A DNA stretch of 64,000 nt from Montifringilla adamsi (Eukaryota > Chordata > Aves > Passeriformes > Passeridae): the NCBI GenBank assembly GCA_017590115.1, contig JAGGNK010006448.1, forward strand, positions 15,129,860 through 15,193,859. The letters are read 5' to 3'. Shown here piece after piece: positions 1 through 12,100 of the stretch. Position numbers and translations under genes: made by a program. The number at the start of each line of letters is the position of its first letter. Positions within the stretch are counted from its first letter, which is position 1. The notes under the pieces are model-generated. The model ran no database searches. It saw nothing but the letters and a program-made list of their open reading frames with translations, and was not told where the DNA came from.

Positions 1-35
1 GTTTTTTTTTTTTTTTTTTTTTTTGGGGGGGGGGG

Positions 36-76
<41 letters not shown>

Positions 77-104
77 TTTTTTTTTTTGGGGGGGGGGGGG
101 TTTT

Positions 105-146
<42 letters not shown>

Positions 147-155
147 TTGGGTTTT
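1..155. repeat. T/G low-complexity tract with two G13 blocks
   Basis: The first 155 bases are almost only T and G. There are two uninterrupted blocks of exactly 13 G (25-37 and 88-100), 63 bases apart start to start, separated by long T runs (38-75 is 38 T). Single G interruptions fall at 76, 105 and 146. On the other strand this reads as A/C. It could be a decayed poly(A)-type tail with C interruptions, an expanded simple repeat, or a sequencing/assembly artefact, since long homopolymers are error-prone. No gene content. Confidence 0.9.
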
Positions 156-3100
156 TTTTGACATTTAATTGAAGGAATTTTATAGGTTGAAGAGATTTCA
201 TTTCTTTAGGCAACCTAGAAGGTCTTCCCAGTTACAAGACATGTATTCATGCCTTCTCTGCTTCTGCTCTGCCACCGTAAAGGGGCAAGGTCTTGATGTA
301 GAGCATCCTCTTCCCCATACCTGGGAAAGAAAGTCCAGGAAAGGGATCTGAACAGACTTAGACAAAGTCTTGTCTCCTACAATATCCTTATTCAATGATC
401 TTAATCCTTGCAGGTAGGTTTGACTTAAATGCATTCTAATATTCACTTTAAAATTAATATTTTCCTGCCAGCAACCTTATTTGCTGTATTTGGTACAAAG
501 TGTTAGGAAAAAGATAGGTAGAAATTAATTTAACTGTAGTTTAAATGCCTATTGACATTAAGGCCTGTCACACAGGGACTGTTTCACTAGCAGGAGATAC
601 AAACAGGCATATAACCCCATGAAGTTTTCCCTTCCTTGTCTGAATATAGAGGAGAGGTTAGATAGTGAGGTTTATAACATAACCAAAGGGGTCCTACTTA
701 TCCAAAAATGATAGTCCAATTCTTATCCAATAATAGATTTCCAATTGTTATTCAATAACTATTTTACATTAAAAAATGTTGGCTTTTTGCAGATTGGTCT
801 ATTTCAAATTAGTTAGTTGTTTCAAAGTATAATTTTATGTGTTTTATTTGGTCGGGTTTTTCTTTTCAATATACATTGAAAGAAAAAAAGTAAAATTCTG
901 GTAAGAAATGAACACGTACTCGTAGAGAATGCTAGAGCACTAAAAATCCTAGAATATAATCATCTGCTGCTGTCTGTAGTTAGGTTATGCTTGGGAATCC
1001 AAATAATGAGTTATGATCCTTCTCAGCTATGTGGTGTGAGGTAGAACTAAAGTATTTTCTTGTTCCAGTTGAGGTGACAGTCTTTGTACAGAATGCAGGA
1101 TGAAAACAAAGCACTGCAAAGAGACCATGAGACAAGCACTGCTTAGCAATATAGACTATATTTTACTGCACCAATTGCTTAGGGGCTTTGGTTTCTTTTA
1201 TGCATCATAGCCAATAACAGCTTTAGGAAGAGAATCGGTGGTGGATTACAAGATAGCTCTAGGGGTCTTTTAAAGGAGATCCTCCCAGGCATGAAAGGAA
1301 GTATGAGAGTAAGCTTGAAATTGCTTGCTGCAAAATGTAGCAAGAGTGATGAAGGTACGCAGGCTTGGGCTCATAGAAAACAGAAACTAGGTATGTAGTG
1401 TGAGGATTGGCCATTAGGGTACCTGTTAATAAAGAAAAATAGTGTATATTTGATGAGACAGAAAAATCAGTGGAAGGACGTTAAGGGAAGAGAAGTGAGC
1501 TAGTAAAATATTCCTTATGGTAGCATTCTGAATAGATTTGACTGAGGCAAGATCATCTCTCAAAGCTGAAAAGAAAGACTTTCCAATAAGCAAGATATGA
1601 GATGATGAGGATCTTGGGAGAGATTTAACTGCACAGACAGAGAGGATTATGGTGTCTTATAGCTATTATGCAGAATGAATCAACAAAAATTAGATGTAGC
1701 TGAGCTATGAGGCTCTGGAGAGCAGACTGAGTCAAAGATGATGCCTACATTATGGTCCTTGCTCTTATGCTGAGCCTAATAGGTTCTTTATCATTAAATT
1801 TGTTGTTCATCACAATTTTAGAGTAATCATGTAAAAACATTTCAGTAGAGTAAGAAAAGGACAAATGTCTTTTTCAAAGTAAGAAGGGAAACTGCCTAGA
1901 AGCGTGGACAGACCAAGGGAAAATCTCCCAAAATACCTGTGCTAAATAACACATATAATCATCCACCATTTGTGACAACAGAGTTCTGGGACAACTAAGG
2001 TAAAGGAAAAAACATGAACTATAATTCAACTTCACTGCTCAGTTCAGCAGTTCAGCACTGACTTTGAAATTTTTATTCTCTCTCATGTTCACTACCAGGA
2101 ACATTTTATTAATTCCCAGCTCACAGTGTGCCTACCCATCCCAAGCTGGGAAGCAGCTTAACTTTTCTCACGCATCAATTCACTGGGGTCTCTCAGACCC
2201 TGAAATGTGCAACATCAGATAGAAACTTCTGTGCTTGCTTTTTGCACTGATCATTTGGAATGGCTGTGCCATGGTCACTGCGGGTTGCTTTAATGGGAGG
2301 TTGATTGAAAGTTGTCGTCTAAAATAGTAAGACAATTCTAACTGTGGACAAAAATGAATACAGGTTTTTTTAGATATGAGAAAACTCTGACTTGTTTTTA
2401 ATTTTTTTCCCCCAACCCTTATCTATCTCTTTTTACTTTTATGTTATTTATGTGTTTTATTCCTCATTAATTTGGGTTATCTTGCTAACATGTATCTTTA
2501 CTCTCAGAGTCATGGATCTTCTTTCTCAGTATGCACAAATGAAATAAGAATCCTTTTTTGATATAAATCTGACAATGTCTACACCTACCTTTCAAACTAG
2601 GAAATTGTAAAACTCTGTTGTTTCTTGGGATTACATCCCCCTTTATCCCTTAATATTACATTACATAACATTAATTAAGCTAGCAGATAAAATGTCTGGG
2701 TAGAACTTTCATAGGAATTTTATTTATTTACTCACTGAACTTTGTGACAGAGAGAATACCTAGGTATAAGTGTGAAAAGACAGGTTCAAACCATGTATCA
2801 GGTATAGTTCCTTGGTCAAAAGGAGGTTTTGAATCCATATGGTAATTCTAATCAGTAGATACCATTAAATAGGCAAGTGACCTTTTTGAGAAAAACAAAA
2901 AGCAAACAAAACTAACCTTCCTAAAACATCATGAAAACCCACCTCCAAAATACCAAAAAAAAAAAAAAAATCCCAAAATATTGAAAGCATGATACCGAGT
3001 AACTCTAGTCCATTAACTGGTTTAATTTATTCACTTTGACAGGAATGGTGCACAGTTCTGTGTGCACAATATGATTCTAGATACTTACTTCTTGATTTAT

Positions 3101-3872
3101 TTTTCTATCATTTTTCCTGTTGCTTTCTGTTAGAAATCAGATTATAAAGGCTCACTTAAAAAAAAAAAATTAGTTTTCAATCAAGTCAGCCAAAATACTA
3201 AAATAGCAATGACAAATAAAAATCCTTCCAGATACATTAGGACTAGTGTGTATTGGTTTGTATTGTTTATTCACTACTTATTTAAAATATTCTCACAACG
3301 CTGCTTGTACTTACTCCTGAAAATAATGAACTGTTACATGGATTTTACATGCTGGCCCTCCCATGAGTGCTTTTAGCAAGCTTTGCCTTTTGAGTAGCCT
3401 GTTTTTAATGGAGATTGAGGTAGTGGAGAGAAGAAAGCAGCAGAAAAAGGTTACAAGTTAGGAAAAAAGGTTGTGATTAACTACCACTTCAGTACAAGAT
3501 GGGGAAGAAATGTTTCCCGTGAAATAGCTGCAGCATTTAGAGCTGTTCATATTTGTTGTAAGCTATTCATCTTTACTTTTTGTTTTTATCTTCTCTTTTT
3601 ATATTGAATACTAAAGTGCTAAATATAATTCATAATAATTGACTAATATTTTAAATAGAAAAATTTTTTTTCTAAAGTTTTTTGAGTTAAGAACCTTTCC
3701 TTCTGTTTTTTACTATTCCAAGTCTATATTTACTTCACATAAACTTTATGAAGGGTAACATCTCCTTTTCATACACTATGGGTAGGGAAAATGACTTATT
3801 GAACACAATTCACAAAATAACCATACAGGTAAATACTAAGTTAACAATTATGGTGTAAACTTATGAAATGAC
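156..3872. other. AT-rich non-coding DNA, no recognised gene
   Basis: I see no recognisable exon, RNA gene or mobile element here. Open frames are short (60-82 codons near 169-446) and overlap on opposite strands without protein-like features. Small A-rich runs occur at about 2889-2970 (A/C-rich) and 3158-3168. The composition matches avian intergenic or intronic DNA. Confidence 0.6.
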
Positions 3873-3902
3873 TGTGATTTAAGTCACATGACTTAAATCA
3901 CA
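3873..3902. repeat. Perfect inverted repeat (14-bp arms, 2-base centre)
   Basis: The left arm TGTGATTTAAGTCA (3873-3886) is followed by the two bases CA and then the exact reverse complement of the arm (3889-3902). The arms pair without mismatch and could form a cruciform or hairpin. The pairing stops on both sides (C opposite C). A palindromic binding site for a dimeric factor is possible, but I cannot name one. Confidence 0.9.
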
Positions 3903-5082
3903 CTCGTGTGAAGCAGTCTTTAAAAAGAGAGTGGAACTCAATCTCCAGCTATAAGGGAGGAACTGCTTTTTACAAATGTGAATATAAATTTGCTATCTCA
4001 ATTAGCTATATTTAGCACTCAACAGTCAAAGAAAATCTGACTAAAATTCGGTCTTTGACTAATTTTTAACAGGGAAATTTAGGAGACACTAAGTTACGTT
4101 ATTGTTGAAGGTGCTCATTAACCACCAGTACCCAAATTGTTAAAGGACAGAACTTTCTCATATTATCTGAATGAATAACTCTAGAGAAAAAATATTGATA
4201 GAAAGAGATAACACTGGTATTTGTCTTTTCCTAAGTATGTCACTGTAATACTGAATAATGCCTCATTTCCTCCTCTATATCTCCCCAATGAGTATTTACA
4301 TATTCAGTAGTCATGCTTATACACACTACACAAAATTAAGATCACCTTCACAGGACATATGGCCATTCTGTAAAATACACTATCCCTTTCACTAGATCTC
4401 TTTGCCACCACTTGAACTGTTACCTTTCCCTTTATTCTTGCTAAGCAAAGAAACCATTTCTCTTTCACAAACCTGAAAACCTCTGTTTTCTGTATGGTGG
4501 TAGGTTAATCCCATAAGTCACCTAAAAATCATACGGCCAGCTGCTTGTTCCCCTCTGCTCCTGCTGGACAAGGCAGTGAGCAAGAAGAGCAAAAATAAAA
4601 ATTCCTGGGTCTAGGTTAATGCAATTTAAAGTGTGGAGGAATGAGGGAAAAGACCCAAACAAGCAAGCGATACAAAGGTAATCCCTCACCAGTTCCCACA
4701 AGGATGCCCAGCTATTCTCTGAGCAATGACTGTCTCCCCACAGTTTTTAAAGAGGAACATAAATTATGTTATATTACTTCAAATATCCTTTTGATCAGTT
4801 TGGGTCAACTGCTAAGGTTGTGTCACCTCCCAAGTTCTTTTGCATCCTCAGCCTACTCATTGCAGGGAGCAGATTGGAAAAAAAAAAAAAACAAAACCAA
4901 AAAAAACCCAGAAAGCTTTATATTCTTTATATAATGTTGTACAAGAAATGCTCAGAAATAGTCACAACATTGTTTTTATCAATAGTGCTTGAGTGAGAAA
5001 TTCAAAACCCAGTACAATACTGGCTACTATGAAGAAAATTAGCTCCAACCCAGGCAGACCCATAAAGTGAATATATTTATGT

Positions 5083-5112
5083 TTATATATATTTAAGTTA
5101 TATATATTTAAG
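5083..5112. repeat. Tandem duplication, 2 x 15 bp
   Basis: TTATATATATTTAAG occurs twice, head to tail and identical, at 5083-5097 and 5098-5112. It is AT-only apart from one G per copy, typical of replication slippage. Confidence 0.9.
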
Positions 5113-5154
5113 TTTGGTCATATTACCTGACTGACTGAGAGACACATATTCAAG

Positions 5155-5215
5155 TATTTCCCTTTCCCTTTCCACTTTTACTTTCCCTTCCCCTTCCCTT
5201 CTTCCCATTTCCCAT
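5155..5215. repeat. Pyrimidine-rich CCCTTT-type tract
   Basis: An irregular run of CCCTTT/CCCTT units with few purines. It resembles a degraded pyrimidine microsatellite. No splice-acceptor context with a plausible exon follows it. Confidence 0.7.
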
Positions 5216-5992
5216 TACGTTGTTCAGATCAGGATGAGTGGTGCAGTACACACTATACAACACCGGCAAGCTCTTATTCTTACCCTTACATTTGCTTCAG
5301 AACTTCTAGCAAATTCAAGAGATTCAAGAAGCAGAAAATTTGTCTGTTGGTGATTACATGTATTATGGGGATGTTCTTGTTTTGTTTATTTGGGTTTTTC
5401 AACATGCTTTCTCTCTCCTGTAGGAGAAGAAGTGGAGCAAGCACTGGGGAGATGAATCATGACAGTGTATTAAAATTTTCACTTTTTCTGTCTATCAAGA
5501 AAGAGTAGTGTTCTGGAGCCATAAAATAATAATAAAAACATCATTCTGAAGAACTAAGCCTCAGTGCTTAACACTGTTTCTCTAATGGCATTTCACCTTT
5601 CATTTCTGTTCAAGTGCAAGCATTTCCTGCAGTAAAACAAACTGTGATACTGATGAACACTGACATTTGCTAACAGTATCAAGTAGTAAAACAAAAGCTG
5701 AGAATATAATAGACCCAACAGGAGAATACCCACAGATTAGAAGAGAAAGAATACCAATAGCTCTTAATTGTCAATTCAGCCTGATAATCTTGGATTTAAA
5801 AAGAATTATGAAAATCGGTTTATTATTATTTTCTTTTGAAGTTAGCCAAAAACTTTGACTAGCCAAAATCTTTGGCCAAAAAAGGAGCCAGAGGAAGACT
5901 GTCAGAAGTAGTTTGGGAATTGTAAGACACAGAGAATACAAGGCCCAGGGATAGGGAACAACAGCAAGAAATACAGCTCAGTTTTCAGAAGG

Positions 5993-6040
5993 CCTTGATT
6001 TGTTACAGTTTTAAATCCTTGATTTGTTACAGTTTTAAAC
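5993..6040. repeat. Tandem duplication, 2 x 24 bp
   Basis: A 24-base unit starting CCTTGATTTGTTACAG is present twice in direct contact (5993-6016 and 6017-6040). The copies differ only at the last base (T versus C). This is a recent local duplication. Confidence 0.92.
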
Positions 6041-8872
6041 CCTGAGCTGTGCTGTAAAGCCAATCATAAGTAAACTACAAATTTTAAATTGAAAAACAAA
6101 TAAAATTCAGGATATATATGGAAGGAAAAGTAATTTCTTTGCAATTAAAATAGTAGTTAATTTTTGTGATCTATGCCGAGTGCTTATTTTTTGGTCTGTT
6201 AACAAAACATAAGTAGGGGCTTTAGTTGAGCTGCGTAAAAACTTGGACAGCAGCTATTATATGACTCTTTCAGGTCTCAAGCTTGTTTTGTATTCATAAA
6301 TGTCAACTTCAGTGTTCTTTGGAATCAATTTAAAGTTAAAACCACTGTTTCTGCACAGCATTTTTTTACAAAAACTTCATTCTTTGAGTAACTAATAGAT
6401 GTTAACTATATTTGCACTACTATATGTAGGCTCCTAAAATCTGTTTGTGCCCACTTGTGTGCAAGTACAATGGAAACTGCACACATTTATGTAGAATTGA
6501 ATATTTTCTTTAAAATGTCAATGACTTTTTTTACTACACAAGGTTGTATAAAAAAAGCTCATGTGTGGAGCATTTTTTAAAAAACTCCAAAAATTAATAA
6601 ATGGAGACATGCAAAATAATGTCTTAGAGATAAAAATATCTGCTATAGAAAGTCAAAATAAAAAAATATTAGTGTCTCTTTTAAGTTTCCATTCTTCTGG
6701 TTTCTCAAACACAGCTCTCAATTTTCTGTATTATGATGTTATACCCAAGGATAAAGTGAATCTCTGTTCAGGGAGGGATACTGTTAAGTTTTATCTTTGT
6801 ATTACGTTCTGTTCTAAATTCTTTTATAAAAAAAGATTTTGTGTGCTTCTAAGATTGCTGCATAGATAAATTGAACTAATTTTGCACACACAAATATTTT
6901 CCCAATCAATGCACTTGAAGGAAATTTTGATATGAAAAAGGGAAATGTCAGTCTGAAAAACTGACAGGAGGAAGCCTTTTCAACTGAAATGAAACTCTGC
7001 TGCCGTAGAGATAGTATGTGAAAATGTAGCATAGAGGACTAAGATTATGTTGAGCTAGAGGTATCATAAAGAAGAGCATGTGGGAGAAAGGACACAAAAA
7101 CAGAAAGCAGAGATAATAAACATCCAGAAGAAAAGAAGTTGAGCAGTTATAACTGTGAAGGCAAGAAATCTCCATGTGGGATGGAGAAGTGAGGAAAAAA
7201 AAGGTAAAAAACAACTAGAAAGACAAAGAACCAATTGACTCAGAATGTGTAGTCCCCAGATCCCTCTACCGTCAGTGGAGGTTTCATCGGGTGAGACAGA
7301 CACTTACTGAACCAACTGCTGCCTCATGGAAGATGGCAGCTACTCCTCCCTGCCAACTGTTGGGAGGTGATGAGCAATGCATACTTCAGATTCCACAGCA
7401 GTGATACATAGCCTGTTAATCATAGCCAAGGAATGGTATGAAATCCACCCATGTAGGAAAAATTGATACTGATTTTTTTCATTTATTATTTCAGAATATA
7501 CATTCTTCATTATTCAGATGAGAAAAAATAGTGGGAGGAGTCAGTAAAATCCTTTACATAATAAGTAAGTCTTTGGGAGACTTTTACGTCAAATAATTTC
7601 AACAGTTTTTTCTTCAATATACTCTGAATATAAATGCTAGGGAGTAATTATTTAATTAGGAATACTAGTGGTCTTTTGCAGTGGAAGATAAAAGTGCACT
7701 TCTAGTCTTGAGTATTTTGAAAAGCAGCATATTACACTGAGTGCTCCACAGTTTCAACTTTCTGATCAGTTAAACTTAGCAGTCAATTCCATTTAGTCAG
7801 GTGGCACTAGTACAATACGTTCTCTTCTTTTGTCTTTAATCTTTTGTATTTTATTTTTCAGCTGCTCTTTCTGTTAGAAAGAAGAAGCAATTGACTAGTT
7901 GCTGCAGTATCTCCATTAGGATTTGACTGGGATCTCAGTGTTCTTTTGCAATAATTTACAATTAAGCCTTCAGGATTCAATGCATTTACATCCTGGACAT
8001 CATAAAGAATTCACATGCATATGCCCTAATGCAATCAGATTTCTTTGTGAAAATGGACTGACTGTTTGAAGCAAAACACAATTCCCTCTTACAGCAATGT
8101 GTCTCTGCCTCTCCTTCACCCCATGCCCTGGTCATTCTTTATTGAAAGCAAACCAGTACTTCATAGATGATAAGCATTTTTAGGTAATTAGTGGTGCTTA
8201 CCATTTCAATATACCATATTATTTGTAAAGGTAACTAAAAGGTGTACTTACATTAGCAGTGTCCACATATGATTATTAAAGGTACTTACACGTTCAGGTT
8301 CTGCAAAGCCATTTAAGAACACAGTTCAGTCAAACAAAAGCTGTTAAGTCAAACAAATTGCTGTAAGAAGGATTTTTCTATCAAATTTGTACCTTATTTA
8401 TACATTCTGACTGCAGAGCTGTAGCAGAAGAATTGCCATTACATTGAAATTTTTATTTCACTCATCTTCACCATCACAAGACTTCTGTGATTTCAATTTA
8501 CAGTGAAAATACTACCAGTTCCACTACATAAACAAGCCTTTAATGTGTAGAAGGTCTCCTTTCTCCTATAATTATAAATTCATATGTTGTGAATGTTAAA
8601 TTTAATATTTTCCATTGTTAGATACTTGTGCAATTTGGAAAATGAGTGGAAGTCATTTGGGTTAAGTAAACTCAGCCTTTTTGCCCTGTTGTTTTGCTTC
8701 TGTTCTCATATCCAAGGAGCAGCAGTGCACATGTCATAATGGAGTGGGGAGACCTTGAAGAGCCCTGCTATTAAACAGTGCATTAAGCAAAGCCTCTTCA
8801 GACAGTCCATTCTGAGGAGAGGTCTGCTCCACACAAACAAAGCTCTTGAGATGCACTTTGTTGTGTTCTTAC

Positions 8873-9029
8873 CATTCAGAAAAGCACTATTATCCTCTGC
8901 CTGTGACTCTGTGCGCAATATTTCAATTGGTTCCATTTCATTGGTTTTACAGGGAACAATAAAAGAGGCCTCTTGTTCCTGGCCATCCAGCATGAGAATA
9001 GACCATGTTGAATCTCTATCATCAAGCAT
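8873..9029 (-). CDS. Possible coding exon, function unknown (low confidence)
   Basis: On the minus strand an ATG at 9029 opens a frame beginning MLDDRDSTWSILMLDGQEQE. After 52 codons plus one base it reaches a good 5' splice-donor match, AATG|GTAAGA, with the GT at plus positions 8872-8871. The predicted peptide is mixed and acidic, unlike the K/F/I/L-rich chance frames elsewhere in the window. The base at -3 of the ATG is A (a fair start context), and the codon just before it is TAA, so the frame cannot extend upstream without a splice. I do not recognise the protein and see no partner exon. The frame continues past the donor to about 8706, so a single-exon reading is also possible. It may be a chance ORF; a competing open frame exists on the plus strand. 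Confidence 0.2.
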
Positions 9030-9107
9030 TTAAAAGCCTCATAAAATATTTAATGTATTCATTTCTTTCAGAAGTCATAGACAAACTGTCTTGCTCCATG
9101 AAACCAA

Positions 9108-9126
9108 TTTTTTTTTTTTTTTTTTT
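9108..9126. repeat. Poly(T) run
   Basis: Nineteen consecutive T. It is a simple repeat. I could not tie it to a retrotransposon tail. Confidence 0.9.
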
Positions 9127-12100
9127 AAATTACAGCAGTACTAGTCATTTACTATAAACCTAAACAAAAGTTTTTAGGAATTAGTGCACTTAAATTTACA
9201 TATAAAACATCAGAGGAAAATATCCATGGTATTTTTCTAAGTTGTTTGTGTTGCAAGCTGCTTTCTGACTAACTTGAGAAATTAGGAAAATAAGTCCCTT
9301 AGTCTCTTTTCAAGGAAAGCTGTCTTAACCATACAGAGAGAGGTCTGTGGTGAAATGTTAGCACTCTTGCTACTTTCAGACATAATTAGAAAAGAAATTA
9401 TTCTCATCAGTATGATGCAAAATCATAGAAGAGCAGTTTTATTTTATAATTCCAGTGCATTTCGGATTTCCTTATGGTTATTAGGCTGAAAATCCCCAGA
9501 TATACTGCATTCAGTTTGGAAAGAGATGTCAAGAGAAAGCTCAGGTGATGAGCCTTGGTTTTGGTACTGAAAATGTCCTCAGTGCATCTGGACAAGCAGG
9601 CATTTACAGCCTGGGGTGATGGGGCAACCCTGACCTCTGCAGAGTTGGCCGACTTGCTTCCTCCCACAGCTGGAGGCTGAAATTTTTCAGCAGCCTTCCT
9701 GCCGGACCCATGGTGCTCTCTCAGCATGGGGTGGCACTGGAACTGCATTAGAGCCACAGGCTGCTCAAAAGACTCTTGCCAACTATCTTGCTTCAATGAT
9801 AATCTATATTTTGCTTCACATGTAGCATGTTCAGTCAGGAGGAAGTCTCTCTGTCCTGCTTTTCTTTTATAGAATTTTCTGCTTTTTAATGAGGAAAAGA
9901 AATATGTTTTTAAGACCAACTACCCTCTTAAAGAAACAAACAAACAAAAAGAGAGACTGATAGAGGAGAAGAAAGCTGTGCCTTCTTCTTTCCTACAGTA
10001 TTATCTTTTTCAACTGCTACAAGTTAGAACAGGTTTCCACAGCCCTGCAAGATTGTTTTATTCAGTCACTAGTGTTATTGTCCATGCTTTTAAATTATGG
10101 AACATAAATGTCAAATACATTCTCTAGTTTCATGTAATTACATGGTAACTGTTGCAGAACACATAATTATTTTTGGTTCTCAACAAAAGTGCAGGCTGGG
10201 CAGTTTTCACTGAGGTCTGCTAAATGCAGCATCTAAGTTAACTGCCTGAACTTGTAATTATCAAGCTGCATTTTTTTTTTTTTTATTTTTGCAAATATGC
10301 GTGGTCATTACCAGTGAAAAGATCTCAGTTTATTTTGCAAAATCTTAATTTTCAATTTGCCTTCAATGTCCAGTTGTTCTTCAAAAAGCCCATTCAGTAA
10401 ACTAACAACACTCTTTCTTCCAACAAATCCAGTCACATCAAAACTGATGTCCTGAGTTCTTGTCAAGAATTCCAGTGACAGGGAAAATTGAGGTATGAGA
10501 TACATGAAATATATTGCTTGAGAAGCAGGGCTGTGTTTCAGACTTAATTTTTTTTCTGCCAAAGCCTTCTTCTGACAGTGCAAGGTGGTTAACCTGCCAT
10601 TTTTCATAACTTCAATTAACCCCAACAGGATGTGCTTCTTTAGAGATCCAGTAAAGGGTCGTATTTTAATTTGTCAAGTAGCAATGCTTTTATCATGTGG
10701 GAGGTGATTAGGGTTAATTACTACTAGCAGCTGAACAGGTTGTGTTAGAAATTCGTAAGGTTCTTATGGTATATGTGTAGCTCTTTAAACATTACTCTTC
10801 ACACTGCAGGGTTTGAGCACAGACCTTATTCTAGACCAGCACTTCTGTAGGACCAAGTAGCCTTCGGGTCCCTGCTGCTGGTAACTGGGTTAGTCTCTTA
10901 CATGCCCATGTTTGTCTTCAGATTGTGCTTTCAGAGCCACAGGACTGTTACATTCTTATTTTTCACTGAATTTATCAGGAAGAACCTTATGAATAAAGCA
11001 ACCTGTGTAAGCTCATCAGCTTATAGTGTGGAGATGAGAAGGAAAATAAGAAAAAAAAATCAAGAGTGTATGGAGCTCCTCTCCAAATTAATTCTGATGG
11101 ACTAAGTGTGTCTTTTGTTCCCTGACTGTTCCAAGGAAAACTTGGATGACTGGCTCAGACATAGACATTTTCTCTGTGATTCAGAAGGGGCAGAATTCCC
11201 TCAGTGGAATAGAGGTGTATTTTCTTCCCATGCAGAAGAATTATTACTGATGCTGACTTTGGAAACATGAGGACATAATATATATGAGAAATACTGCTGA
11301 TAGCAATACTCTTACCCAGAGATCTCACAGAACTGAACTAAAATCCTGATTGGTCCTACTATGGTGATTTTTCTCAATCATTGGCCACATATCCCACCAT
11401 CTCAATTCCCTCTTTGCCCCACAAAAAAACCTCCAACAGTAAAATTAAAAGCCCTGACAAGAAAAGGAAGCAACTGAGTGAATTTTGTTAAATGTTACAA
11501 TGCTGACAGAACAAAATCAAATTCTTGTATATGTTAAAAATAAACTTTTCTTTCCTTGTGGAAAGATTATTCCCCAAGGCATCGCCATCTTCAGCCATTA
11601 TAATTGACTGTAGGAATAAATTGATCCAGGCTAAGCTTTCAAGTGAATATGGAATCTGCAAGTGGCTTTTTGTGAAATTGGAAGAACTAATCCCTAAGAG
11701 AGTCAGAACACAAGAACAGGTCCTCAAAAAAAAAAAATAAAAAAAAGGGAGGGGGGAAGTGGGGGTTAGGGGTACTTTTTCATGAAAATTAATGTGTTTC
11801 TATGTATGAGTTTTCCATGTCTATCTATGTCTATCTACATGCATAATTTGGTTGATTCCACATAGAAAAACCTATACAGACTTAAAAAATTTAATTTTCC
11901 AGTCATGGAACCCTGACTTTACATCATTGGTTAACTTTCCCGTGAAAACAGTATGTAGTGCCTCTAAACAAGACCATTATCCCCACCTTCACTGTGGAGA
12001 GTATTTTGCATAATAATCAATCCATAACAAACAAAGGCTATCTTGTAGCTTCACTATACTAAATACAGTGGTTGCCCAGACACTCATACTTATCATGGGA

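Larger units (their letters stand above)
3903..8705. other. AT-rich non-coding DNA with small simple repeats
   Basis: No gene is recognised. The frames of 60-102 codons (for example 4641-4934, 6561-6869, 6948-7214) run through A-rich or low-complexity sequence, overlap each other, and show no domain. Small repeats within the stretch are listed separately. An A-rich run with C interruptions lies at about 4878-4912. Confidence 0.55.
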
